Positions 5,990 to 13,565 of a DNA stretch of 17,787 nucleotides are shown one piece after another. The notes beneath the pieces were generated by a model. That model was not told the origin of the DNA. It did not search any database and was given only the letters and a program-made list of their open reading frames with translations. The position numbers and the translations under genes are program-made. Source of the DNA: Eubacterium sp. (GTDB lineage: Bacteria > Bacillota_A > Clostridia > Lachnospirales > Lachnospiraceae); contig JAMPGN010000071.1 of NCBI GenBank assembly GCA_023663915.1, forward strand, positions 1 through 17,787, given 5' to 3'. Position 1 is the stretch's first letter, and each line of letters begins with the position of its first letter.

Positions 5990-7147
5990 TTACGATAACT
6001 TTTTATCCGCTGTCGCTTTATCCATCTCCCTCTTCAATTCCACCGGCATATTCCGCGGTCCCCGGACCGCATACACGCCAAACTTCTTGAGCCGCTCAAA
6101 CGACCATTCACCGGGAGCATACTTCTCTAAGAGTTCCACGGTCATCGCCTGTTTCACGGTCAAATTTTTATCCGAGAAATTACGTGGGATGTCTACCTCT
6201 ATAGCCTTACATTTATACAGGATGGACGAATACGGCGCAGCCACATACATATAAATAAGATCGCCCACATGGACATCGCTGCTCTGCTTCCATGTCACAA
6301 TATTGGATTCCTCGAATGCACCAACCACATCATAATATTTCGGATTCGCCGGAACGATCCAGTCTTTTGCCACAGTGCGATTCGACTTTCTCTTATAGGA
6401 AACGCCGTCTTTTGCAATGCCAATTACTCTGTGAATCTGCGCTTCTGTAGCAATCGGATATCTCTCGTTCATATGACTCACGATCCGCATCCATGATTCC
6501 GACGAATCTTCCCGATAAGCGGACGTTACATGCTCATATCCCCAAAGATGTTCCGGCATAGAATACACGGCAATCGACCAGCCGTAGCTCTCGCCCTTCT
6601 TGTTCTTCCTCTGTCTGAAATCCCGCATACAAAGATAGGTTTTCATTTCGAGATCCGTGATCGTACCCTCAAAATTCTTCTCACCGTCTTTGCCGAAACC
6701 GGCATTCTGTTTGACCTCGAAGGAATACAGCTCAGCGTCCGCATTCTTTTGTGCAAAAAGATCCATGATCTTTTTCTGGCGCATGGAGGCTTTCTCATCA
6801 TCCCAGAGTGCATCAAAATCATATCCATCTCTGCGGTAATTGGCAAAATACGGAAACCACTCCTTAGAAATGAATCCTGCCTTTTTGTCAAAAAATTTAC
6901 CGTAAGCCACCTCGCCGCTCCCGGCAATGATCTCTCTCCATTCCCACGGGTCACGCGCAATGTCTCCGCTCCACCAATATTCCGGCACTGTCCTCTCTTC
7001 CAGCGAAAATCCCGGAATCTCGTTTTTAAACAGTGGCAGAAATCCGATTTCATTAATATAGGCAACTGCCTCTTCTACTGTGTGAATGCACGTAGGATCA
7101 TCTTCCTCAACGCCATATATCACCCATGTGCCGGATTCATTTGCCAT
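5990..7147 (-). CDS. AlkZ-related protein with C-terminal EVE (PUA-like) domain
   Basis: This is a 385-residue protein. The N-terminal ~245 residues (family pattern F-L-P-L-F-K-N-E-I-P-G-F-S, then W-W-S-G-D and D-P-W-E-W-R-E-I-I, then G-K-F-F-x-K-K-A-G-F-I-S-K-E-W-F-P) resemble proteins commonly labelled AlkZ-related. That family is distantly tied to the winged-helix DNA glycosylase AlkZ/YcaQ; I rely on recall of the pattern. Residues about 262-365 look like an EVE domain: D-W-I-V-P-A-N-P-K-Y-Y-D, then V-T-W-K-Q, V-H-V-G-D-L-I-Y-M-Y-V-A-A-P. EVE domains bind modified bases in DNA or RNA. The start at 7147 is preferred because GGGAG lies about 9 nt upstream; an in-frame ATG 15 codons earlier has no RBS. 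It follows the Fic gene by 57 nt. The reaction, if any, is unknown. Confidence 0.72.
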   Translation of the reverse strand: MANESGTWVIYGVEEDDPTCIHTVEEAVAYINEIGFLPLFKNEIPGFSLEERTVPEYWWSGDIARDPWEWREIIAGSGEVAYGKFFDKKAGFISKEWFPYFANYRRDGYDFDALWDDEKASMRQKKIMDLFAQKNADAELYSFEVKQNAGFGKDGEKNFEGTITDLEMKTYLCMRDFRQRKNKKGESYGWSIAVYSMPEHLWGYEHVTSAYREDSSESWMRIVSHMNERYPIATEAQIHRVIGIAKDGVSYKRKSNRTVAKDWIVPANPKYYDVVGAFEESNIVTWKQSSDVHVGDLIYMYVAAPYSSILYKCKAIEVDIPRNFSDKNLTVKQAMTVELLEKYAPGEWSFERLKKFGVYAVRGPRNMPVELKREMDKATADKKLS

Positions 7148-7204
7148 CTTATCCACTCCCACCCCTGAAATAATATTTCTTCTGCCTTGCAAATGCGATT
7201 TTAC

Positions 7205-8440
7205 TTAATGTAACTGAAACACATATTTGCCTTTTCCTTTTCCCTGAACCGGAAGAATCATTTCCATTTCCCGCAATTTCTTAATCAATTCTGATGCCGG
7301 TGACTCTGTGATGCCTAAGACAACTATGACCTCTGCCCTGCCAAACACCCTTTCATTTCCAAATTTATCATATAATTTCTGAATATGTTCCAATGTTTTT
7401 TTGGAAAAAGATGTTTTTCTCAGCTCCAGACTATATAATTTTAAAATATCATTATCTTGCTTGCATGTTGCAATGTACTGTTTTGGCGAACCAATGTCCT
7501 GTTTTTGTATGCAAATGTCCTGTTTTTGCAATTCAATGTCCTGTTTTTGTGATCCAACATCCTGTTTCTGCAACCCAATATCCCGTTGCAGCGCTTCAAT
7601 GTCCTGCTTCTGAAAACCTGCAAAGATTCCGCTGATATGCATGGTTCTGTTATGAAGCGGATTCGTTTCATTTAACAGTAAATTTCTCAAAAACAATTCA
7701 AGAAATTCCGTCGTCTCATGTATACCGGCTTTCAAATCATTATAATTGGCACGGACAAGCGCATTCCGAAAATACCATGCATTCTCAGCAAAAATATCAT
7801 TCGTCGCATCAAATCCTAATGTGCGCAGATATTTGATAAAAAAAACCGCTGTTGTACGGGTGTTTCCCTCCGCAAAAACATGAATCTGCCACAATCTTGC
7901 CACAAAAAAAGCCAGATGGCTGATCATTTCATTGATTGACAAACCTTTATAACTAAATTTTTTTTCCTGAGAGATATCATAATCTAAAGTCGCCGATAAT
8001 TCCGTAGCGCTTCCATACAACACGGTTGCTCCATCAAGCACCCATTCTTTTTTGGTAATATTATAATCCCGCATTTTTCCGGCATGTCTGTAAATTCCTT
8101 GAAATAGTCTCCTATGAATCGATATATATTCCGTCGGAGTAAAGCTAAAGGCTTTCTCTAAAAGCAGTTTTGCTATCCGGGCAGATACTTTATCCGCCTC
8201 CTCCGTGCGATCGTCAATTTCCTCTTTCGAATTCTCCTCATAATAACGGTCAAGCAGTTGTTGTGCCTGATCGATCGTGATATCTCCCTCAATATTGCGA
8301 ATCGCCGTTTCTAGCAGATACTTTGACGGCGTAAGCCCATCGACTGCCTGTAGGCCAATCGCGGTATGCCAGATATAGCCTTTGTCCCTCCGGCCCGGTT
8401 CTGATTGCCTGATATATTCTTTAAAGGGATCTTGTTCCAT
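7205..8440 (-). CDS. Fic-domain protein (predicted AMP/nucleotide transferase) with heptad-repeat linker and C-terminal winged helix
   Basis: The 411-residue protein carries a Fic core with H-V-F-A-E-G-N-T-R at 187-195, the catalytic-loop signature H-x-F-x-(D/E)-G-N-x-x-R. Here V and A replace the usual P and a residue that is often G. Fic enzymes transfer AMP or related groups from nucleotides to protein hydroxyls. Residues about 22-66 (A-I-G-L-Q-A-V-D-G-L-T-P-S, then I-E-G-D-I-T-I-D-Q-A) resemble a fused VbhA-type antitoxin domain. Its inhibitory motif is imperfect: Q-A-V-D-G, with Leu where Ser/Thr is expected. Residues 277-332 are eight heptads of the Q-K-Q-D-I-x-x type, probably a helical linker. 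Residues about 340-411 look like a winged-helix domain (F-G-R-A-E-V-I-V-V-L-G-I-T-E-S-P-A-S). GGTGGGAG precedes the ATG. Intact. Confidence 0.88.
   Translation of the reverse strand: MEQDPFKEYIRQSEPGRRDKGYIWHTAIGLQAVDGLTPSKYLLETAIRNIEGDITIDQAQQLLDRYYEENSKEEIDDRTEEADKVSARIAKLLLEKAFSFTPTEYISIHRRLFQGIYRHAGKMRDYNITKKEWVLDGATVLYGSATELSATLDYDISQEKKFSYKGLSINEMISHLAFFVARLWQIHVFAEGNTRTTAVFFIKYLRTLGFDATNDIFAENAWYFRNALVRANYNDLKAGIHETTEFLELFLRNLLLNETNPLHNRTMHISGIFAGFQKQDIEALQRDIGLQKQDVGSQKQDIELQKQDICIQKQDIGSPKQYIATCKQDNDILKLYSLELRKTSFSKKTLEHIQKLYDKFGNERVFGRAEVIVVLGITESPASELIKKLREMEMILPVQGKGKGKYVFQLH
7445..7612 (-). repeat. 21-bp tandem repeat array inside the Fic gene
   Basis: Eight consecutive 21-bp units encode seven-residue repeats around Q-K-Q-D-I. 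On the plus strand the best-conserved part is AATGTCCTGTTTTTG, starting at 7495, 7516 and 7537 with diverged copies at 7474, 7558, 7579 and 7600. Because the unit is a multiple of three, copy-number changes would keep the frame and only alter linker length. Confidence 0.85.
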
Positions 8441-8565
8441 GCCGAATCTCCCACCTTTATTTATCCGTCCTGCTAAAATAATTTACGAAATTTGATACAA
8501 AGAGGGACAAACAGTTTTACGCCATTTGACCCCCTTTTATGCTCTTAACCCAGACCTGAAATATT

Positions 8566-10704
8566 TTACGCCTCTTTCGCCATCGCTTCCGCCACAGCCG
8601 CCTCACAGCTCTGCATTGCAAGAATCGTCTTTTCAAAAAGAGTATCCAGCTCCCATCCAAGCATTTCCGCGCCTTGGGAAATGACTTCTCTAGAACAGCC
8701 TGCCGCAAACTTTTTGTCCTTGAACTTCTTTTTCAGGCTCTTCGTTTCCATACCCGCCGCGCTCTTATTCGGACGCATCAAGGCATATGACCAGATCAGT
8801 CCTGTCAGCTCGTCCGTGGCAAAAAGTGTTTTTTCCATCTCGTGCTTCGGTTCCTGCTCGCTGCAAATCCCGTAACCATGGGAGCAGATTGCGTAAATCA
8901 TGTCCTCGCCTACGCCTGCCGCACGCAGAAGTTCCGGGGCTTTCTGGCAATGCTCTTCCGGATAAAGCTCAAAATCGATATCATGAAGGAGTCCCGTGAT
9001 TCCCCAGAACTCTTCTTCGTCTGCATAGCCCAATTCCTTCGCATACCAGCGCATCACGCCTTCCACCGTCAGTCCGTGCTGGATATGAAACGGATCTTTA
9101 TTATATTTTTTCAAAAGTTCCAACGCCTGTTCTCTAGAAATGCTGCTTTGTCTCATCTCATGCTCCTCCTCCTTTTTCATGGATTTCGCAGTGTCGGAAG
9201 GCTTTTTATCCAGACTCTTCATCGTCGGGAACAGCAATACATCCCGAATCGCCGGAGAGTTCGTCAGCAACATGACAAGCCTGTCAATTCCGTACCCGAT
9301 ACCACCTGTCGGCGGCATACCGATTTCCAAGGCGTTCATGAAATCCTCATCGGTGGTGTTTGCTTCCTCGTCGCCCGCCGCCAGTGCCTCTTCCTGCGCC
9401 TTAAAACGTTCTCTCTGATCGATCGGATCATTCAGCTCCGAATATGCATTGCACATCTCGCGCCCTGTGATGAAAAGCTCAAAACGTTCCACATACCCCG
9501 GCTTGTCCGGCTTTTTCTTCGTCAGCGGAGAAATCTCAATCGGGTGATCGATGATAAACGTCGGCTGCACCAGATGTTCTTCCACATATTCTTCAAAGAA
9601 CAGACTTAAAATATCGCCCTTTTTGTGTCTGTCCTCATAATGTATTCCGCTTTCGTCGGCGAGTTTCTTCGCCGCCTCGGTGTCTTCTACCGCATCAAAA
9701 TCCACGCCCGAATACTTTTTCACGGCTTCGATCATGGTCATGCGCTCAAAAGGCTTGCCAAGGTCAATCATCTCCTCACCGTAAGGAACGGTGGTCGTAC
9801 CGCATACCTCTTCTGCCACGTGGCGGAACATATTTTCCGTCAGATCCATCATGCCGTTATAGTCCGTATATGCCTGATACAGCTCCATCAGCGTAAATTC
9901 GGGGTTATGCCTTGTGTCAAGTCCTTCATTACGGAAAACACGCCCGATCTCGTAAACTCTTTCCATGCCGCCCACGATCAGCCTTTTCAGATAAAGCTCC
10001 AGCGAGATGCGCAGTTTCACGTCCTCATCCAGCGCATTGTAATGTGTCTCAAAAGGTCTTGCCGCCGCGCCGCCTGCATTCGACACAAGCATAGGCGTCT
10101 CGACTTCCAGAAAGCCTTGTCCATCCAGATAGCGTCTGATCGAGCTGATAATCTTAGAACGCGCTACAAAGGTTTTCTTTACCTCTTCATTCATGATCAG
10201 ATCGGTGTATCTCTGACGATAACGGATATCCGTATTGACCAGCCCATGATATTTCTCCGGCAGAATTTGAAGACTTTTTGACAGCAGTGTCACTTTTGCG
10301 GCATGGACGGATATCTCACCTGTCTTGGTAGTAAATACCTCACCTTCGATCCCTAAAATATCACCCACGTCATATTTTTTGAAATCGGCATAGGATTCCT
10401 CCCCAACACTGTCCCGCGCCACATAGACCTGAATATTCCCTTGCAAGTCCTGAACATTGCAGAAAGACGCTTTTCCCATGATACGCTGGGACATCATACG
10501 ACCTGCTACGGAAACTTTTTTACCTTCCAGAGCGTCATAATTGTCCTTAATCTCTTGACTGTGATGGGTCACATCATATTTTGTGATCTGAAAAGGGTCT
10601 TTGCCGTTCTCCTGCAATGCGGCAAGTTTATCACGCCTCACCTTCAAAAGCTGGTTGAGTTCCTGTTCCTGCTGCCCGTTTCCCTGATTCTGTGCTTCTG
10701 CCAT
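8566..10704 (-). CDS. lysS: Lysyl-tRNA synthetase (class II) fused to a C-terminal HD-domain phosphohydrolase
   Basis: This is a 712-residue fusion. Residues 1-500 are a complete class II LysRS: an OB-fold anticodon-binding domain (about 62-145), motif 2 R-V-F-R-N-E-G-L-D-T-R-H-N-P-E-F-T (about 255-271) and motif 3 G-G-I-G-Y-G-I-D-R-L (467-476), ending L-F-P-T-M-K-S-L-D-K. It charges tRNA-Lys with lysine. A charged linker (about 500-520) leads to an HD-superfamily domain with metal-ligand candidates H543, H574-D575, H609 and D631 (H-D-I-D, S-H-G-Y-G-I-C, D-E-L-T-G-L). This second part matches a family normally found as a stand-alone protein of about 190-200 residues. The join contains a Shine-Dalgarno and ATG (residue 517), so a separate HD product starting at 9156 is possible. 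The gene lies 44 nt after greA. No T-box is visible upstream. Start-site RBS (GGTGTAGGTG) is mediocre. Confidence 0.93.
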   Translation of the reverse strand: MAEAQNQGNGQQEQELNQLLKVRRDKLAALQENGKDPFQITKYDVTHHSQEIKDNYDALEGKKVSVAGRMMSQRIMGKASFCNVQDLQGNIQVYVARDSVGEESYADFKKYDVGDILGIEGEVFTTKTGEISVHAAKVTLLSKSLQILPEKYHGLVNTDIRYRQRYTDLIMNEEVKKTFVARSKIISSIRRYLDGQGFLEVETPMLVSNAGGAAARPFETHYNALDEDVKLRISLELYLKRLIVGGMERVYEIGRVFRNEGLDTRHNPEFTLMELYQAYTDYNGMMDLTENMFRHVAEEVCGTTTVPYGEEMIDLGKPFERMTMIEAVKKYSGVDFDAVEDTEAAKKLADESGIHYEDRHKKGDILSLFFEEYVEEHLVQPTFIIDHPIEISPLTKKKPDKPGYVERFELFITGREMCNAYSELNDPIDQRERFKAQEEALAAGDEEANTTDEDFMNALEIGMPPTGGIGYGIDRLVMLLTNSPAIRDVLLFPTMKSLDKKPSDTAKSMKKEEEHEMRQSSISREQALELLKKYNKDPFHIQHGLTVEGVMRWYAKELGYADEEEFWGITGLLHDIDFELYPEEHCQKAPELLRAAGVGEDMIYAICSHGYGICSEQEPKHEMEKTLFATDELTGLIWSYALMRPNKSAAGMETKSLKKKFKDKKFAAGCSREVISQGAEMLGWELDTLFEKTILAMQSCEAAVAEAMAKEA
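9154..9174 (-). promoter_or_regulatory. Internal ribosome binding site and in-frame ATG for the HD domain within lysS
   Basis: On the minus strand AAGGAGGAGGAG (9174-9163) is followed six nt later by ATG (9156-9154), in the lysS frame. Translation from here would give a 196-residue HD protein ending at 8566. As part of lysS these bases encode K-K-E-E-E-H-E-M. Such an ideal SD in the linker suggests two former neighbouring genes merged by loss of the lysS stop codon, or that both products are made. Confidence 0.6.
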
Positions 10705-10748
10705 GTCAACACCTACACCTTTCTCAAATGGTTATTTAAAATCGTGCA

Positions 10749-11231
10749 TTAATTGGATCTCTGAATCTCCAGCACTTCATACTTGAGCACGCCCGCCTGC
10801 GTCTCGACTTCCACCGTGTCGCCCTCTTTCGCACCGATCAACGCTTTGCCGACCGGAGATTCATTGGAAATCTTACCCTTCAAACTGTTCGCTTCGGTAG
10901 AACCTACGATTTTATATTCTAATTCCTCATTAAATTCAAGATCTTTGATTTTCACCAGACACCCGATATTGATCTTGTCTAAATCGACTTCGTCCTCAAC
11001 AACGACCTCTGCGTTTTTCAGGATTTTCTCTAACTCCTCGATTCTCGCCTCGATATCGCGCTGCTCATCCTTAGCTGCATCATACTCAGCATTCTCCGAC
11101 AAGTCGCCCTGCTCCCTCGCCTCTTTAATCTTCTGCGCCACTTCCTGACGCTTCACAACTTTCAGATTATGAAGCTCATCCTCATATTTTCTTAACCCTT
11201 CATACGTTAAGATATTCTTCTTCTCATGCAT
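10749..11231 (-). CDS. greA: Transcript cleavage/elongation factor GreA
   Basis: The 160-residue protein has the full GreA layout. An N-terminal antiparallel coiled coil (about 1-75) carries the acidic tip Q-G-D-L-S-E-N-A-E-Y-D-A-A-K (41-54), whose D43 and E46 correspond to the Mg-coordinating acids. A C-terminal FKBP-like domain follows, with S-P-V-G-K-A-L-I-G-A-K-E-G-D (about 124-137). GreA enters the RNA polymerase secondary channel and stimulates cleavage of backtracked transcripts. An AAAGGGAG site precedes the ATG. greA-lysS adjacency is a common Firmicute arrangement and supports cotranscription. Nothing unusual. Confidence 0.96.
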   Translation of the reverse strand: MHEKKNILTYEGLRKYEDELHNLKVVKRQEVAQKIKEAREQGDLSENAEYDAAKDEQRDIEARIEELEKILKNAEVVVEDEVDLDKINIGCLVKIKDLEFNEELEYKIVGSTEANSLKGKISNESPVGKALIGAKEGDTVEVETQAGVLKYEVLEIQRSN

Positions 11232-11298
11232 TGTAATTCTCCCTTTCTCTCTATATTGTTATATATGATACTTATGCCTTAATTACTTTACTACTCTG

Positions 11299-11342
11299 AT
11301 TCTTCTAAAAAAAATGTGCCTTTGCTTGCTTCTCAGAAGAAT
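11299..11342 (-). terminator. Possible terminator downstream of the 330-residue gene
   Basis: Just after the stop codon (minus strand) comes ATTCTTCT (11342-11335), a 28-nt interval with a T8 run (11314-11307), then AGAAGAAT (11306-11299), which forms an 8-bp inverted repeat. A small CTTC-TGA-GAAG hairpin also lies ahead of the T-run. The stem-to-T-run spacing is not classical, so this is weak. Confidence 0.25.
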
Positions 11343-11347
11343 GCGTT

Positions 11348-12340
11348 CTATCCATCATAACTATTTTTTACCATAGTGTCAAGGTATTTCAGCGGTGAAA
11401 TGTACGGAATACGGGGCATTTTTCGTTCCAGCATCTTCTCTTTTGCAGACACGGATTGCACATCGATATATACGGCAGCGCTTTCCGCCTCGATTTTCGG
11501 ATAACGGAACTGCTCGCAGTAATCCAGAATCATACCCCTGCACTTTGCTTTGCCACAATTCCTTACATAAGGCTCAAGCTGCGGCACAAGCCCGTACTCA
11601 TAGTAATATTCATCCAGATGACTACCCAGTTCCATCCAGATATCCGTTTCCGCCACTTCTTCATAAAAGATCAGCAGGCGATTGATTCTTGGCAGATACG
11701 GCAGCAACAGTTCCCTTGTCATCTGCATCTGCCGATCCGTATCCGCAGGCTCGCCCAACAGTACTGTCACCTCGCCGCATATGCCGGATGCACTGCCGCT
11801 TATTCTTACCACACCGCTATTTGTCACACTCCTGTCTCTGCCTGCTCCGGTCACGCCGCTGCTTATTCCACCTCCGCTACGGCAAAGCACGCCGCCCGTA
11901 TACCGCTCAATCAGCCTTTTCGTCACAGCCTGTACGGTGTCTGCACGCGGAATCCATCGCCCGGCATACTCTTCCGTCAGCATTGTCTCGATCTGCGGAT
12001 GAATCCATGTATCCGCCATCCCTTCGACACGGTACACCACCGTCTCCATCGCTTCTGACAACGCCTGCGGTTTCCAATATCTGTGCCTGTAATAATAAGG
12101 CGGCACGCCACAGCCGATCACCTGAAATTCTGCAGGCGGTATTTCTGCTCTATTTTTCGCCCCAGGCGTTCCCTCCTTGGCTTGCACATCATCTTTTTCA
12201 TATAATAAATGAAATTTAAGCAACGCATCCTGAAACCAATACCGTTTCGCCGCCGGCATACAACCCGTTTTCTCAACATATTCCGCAAGCGGATAAAAAT
12301 AAATAATCTTCTCCCATTCCATGAAACAGTATATGCGCAT
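11348..12340 (-). CDS. Uncharacterised protein in the dusB-greA interval
   Basis: I do not recognise this 330-residue protein. It starts M-R-I-Y-C-F-M-E-W-E-K-I-I-Y-F-Y-P-L. There is an aromatic-rich stretch P-P-Y-Y-Y-R-H-R-Y-W around 80-90 and a Gly/Ser-rich low-complexity segment about 149-186 (G-G-V-L-C-R-S-G-G-G-I-S-S-G-V-T-G). The C-terminal half is more ordered, with L-L-P-Y-L-P-R-I-N-R-L-L-I-F-Y-E and D-Y-C-E-Q-F-R-Y-P-K. There is no signal peptide, membrane helix or obvious catalytic motif. The start is uncertain: neither the ATG at 12340 nor the in-frame ATG at 12322 has a clear SD. A large inverted-repeat element ends 8 nt upstream of the first ATG. It sits between dusB and greA in the same direction. 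Codon structure and length support a real gene. Confidence 0.7.
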   Translation of the reverse strand: MRIYCFMEWEKIIYFYPLAEYVEKTGCMPAAKRYWFQDALLKFHLLYEKDDVQAKEGTPGAKNRAEIPPAEFQVIGCGVPPYYYRHRYWKPQALSEAMETVVYRVEGMADTWIHPQIETMLTEEYAGRWIPRADTVQAVTKRLIERYTGGVLCRSGGGISSGVTGAGRDRSVTNSGVVRISGSASGICGEVTVLLGEPADTDRQMQMTRELLLPYLPRINRLLIFYEEVAETDIWMELGSHLDEYYYEYGLVPQLEPYVRNCGKAKCRGMILDYCEQFRYPKIEAESAAVYIDVQSVSAKEKMLERKMPRIPYISPLKYLDTMVKNSYDG

Positions 12341-12348
12341 TGCAATTC

Positions 12349-12481
12349 TGCCATGCAGAAAATATAATATAATGTCCCCGTGGGAGCTTGCTCACTAAGG
12401 GGATATTATATTATATTTTCTATAGGGCGGAACGCCCGTCATGAATAACTTGCCATCGGCAAGTTATGAATGTGCATGGCA
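12349..12481. repeat. Nested inverted-repeat element (three hairpins enclosed by a 9-bp outer stem)
   Basis: Outer arms TGCCATGCA (12349-12357) and TGCATGGCA (12473-12481) are perfect complements. Directly inside is a 22-bp stem (12358-12379 with 12399-12420; one G-T pair) around a 19-nt loop that itself holds GAGC/GCTC. Then come GGGCG-GAA-CGCCC (about 12425-12437) and a 10-bp stem ATAACTTGCC-ATC-GGCAAGTTAT (about 12445-12467). The layout resembles a MITE or intergenic repeat, or a structured RNA. It occupies most of the 171-bp gap between dusB and the 330-residue gene. Confidence 0.75.
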
Positions 12482-12511
12482 TCCCGTAGATTCCTCCCCT
12501 CTAAACGCCTC

Positions 12512-13486
12512 TCACACCCCTTCCGCCACCAATCTCTCCAACTCCCCAAAGCTCTCCACCATATTCACATTCCGCCTTAACCTAGCGGAATCAGGCATCC
12601 CCACCGTGTACCATGACACATGCTTGCGCATCTCGCGAATGCCCGTATACTCTCCTTTGCATTCCAGCTGAAGCTCCGCGTGGCGCAAAATCATCTTTTT
12701 GATCTCCTCCCGATCCGGTTTCGGCACGGTCGTCCCGTCTTCCAGATAAGCGGCTATCTGTCGGAAAATCCACGGATTTCCCCGCGCCGCACGTCCGATC
12801 ATGATACCGTCGCATCCGGTCTGTCGAAGCATTTTTGCCGCGCTGACGCCGTCCGTAATATCCCCATTGCCAATCACCGGAATAGACACGCTCTCTTTGA
12901 CCTGCGCAATGATCTCCCAGTCCGCTTTTCCGGCATAGTACTGCTCTCTTGTCCTGCCATGCACCGCCACCGCCGAAGCTCCCGAAGCCTCAGCAATCTT
13001 TGCGATCTCCACCGCGTTTCTATGGGACTCGTCAAAGCCTTTGCGTATCTTGACCGTCACCGGCTTGCGAACCGCCTTGACAACGGCGGTAACGATCTCT
13101 TCTACTAATTTCGGCTGTTTCATGAGCGCCGAACCTTCCCCGTTATTTACCACTTTTGGCACGGGACATCCCATATTGATATCCAGGATGTCAAAATGCC
13201 ACTCCTCAATCTGTTTTGCCATCTCACTGACAATCTTTGGATCGGCACCAAATAACTGCAAGGACACACGCCCTTCCTGTGGATGGATCTCCAACAGGCT
13301 CTCCGTATTCTTATTTTTATACAAAATCGCCTTCGCACTGACCATCTCCATACAGCACATTCCCGCACCCTGCTCACTGCACAGCAAACGAAATGGCAGG
13401 TCGGTAACGCCTGCCATCGGTGCCAGTATGATATTATTGTCCAAAGTAACGTTTCCAATCGTCAACTTGTGCAAATAATCACTCAT
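12512..13486 (-). CDS. dusB: tRNA-dihydrouridine synthase (DusB/NifR3 type)
   Basis: This 324-residue flavoenzyme reduces uridines in tRNA D-loops with FMN and NAD(P)H. It shows L-A-P-M-A-G-V-T-D (21-29, FMN-binding start of the TIM barrel), D-I-N-M-G-C-P-V-P-K (102-111) with catalytic Cys107, V-T-V-K-I-R-K-G and V-A-V-H-G-R-T-R-E-Q. These are followed by the phosphate-binding N-G-D-I-T-D and M-I-G-R-A-A-R-G-N-P-W-I-F. The start at 13486 is supported by AGGGGA upstream and by family alignment; the open frame extends about 100 codons upstream without family similarity. It lies 79 nt after the DUF6145-like gene. DusB subfamily is likely from the Firmicute context, but Dus paralogues are hard to separate by eye. 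Confidence 0.92.
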   Translation of the reverse strand: MSDYLHKLTIGNVTLDNNIILAPMAGVTDLPFRLLCSEQGAGMCCMEMVSAKAILYKNKNTESLLEIHPQEGRVSLQLFGADPKIVSEMAKQIEEWHFDILDINMGCPVPKVVNNGEGSALMKQPKLVEEIVTAVVKAVRKPVTVKIRKGFDESHRNAVEIAKIAEASGASAVAVHGRTREQYYAGKADWEIIAQVKESVSIPVIGNGDITDGVSAAKMLRQTGCDGIMIGRAARGNPWIFRQIAAYLEDGTTVPKPDREEIKKMILRHAELQLECKGEYTGIREMRKHVSWYTVGMPDSARLRRNVNMVESFGELERLVAEGV

Positions 13487-13565
13487 GCTTTTCCCCTGTT
13501 CTTTCGCCTGTAACCTTATTTGCAAACTTCTACTCTTTCTTCCACATAGCGCCCGCCGCGCAAGT

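Noticed and set aside
7445..7612. CRISPR-like array because of regular 21-bp repeats
   Set aside because: There are no spacers; the units are contiguous, in frame with the Fic gene and encode heptads.
10705..10748. T-box or other riboswitch upstream of lysS
   Set aside because: The greA-lysS gap is only 44 nt and holds no T-box sequence or terminator/antiterminator.
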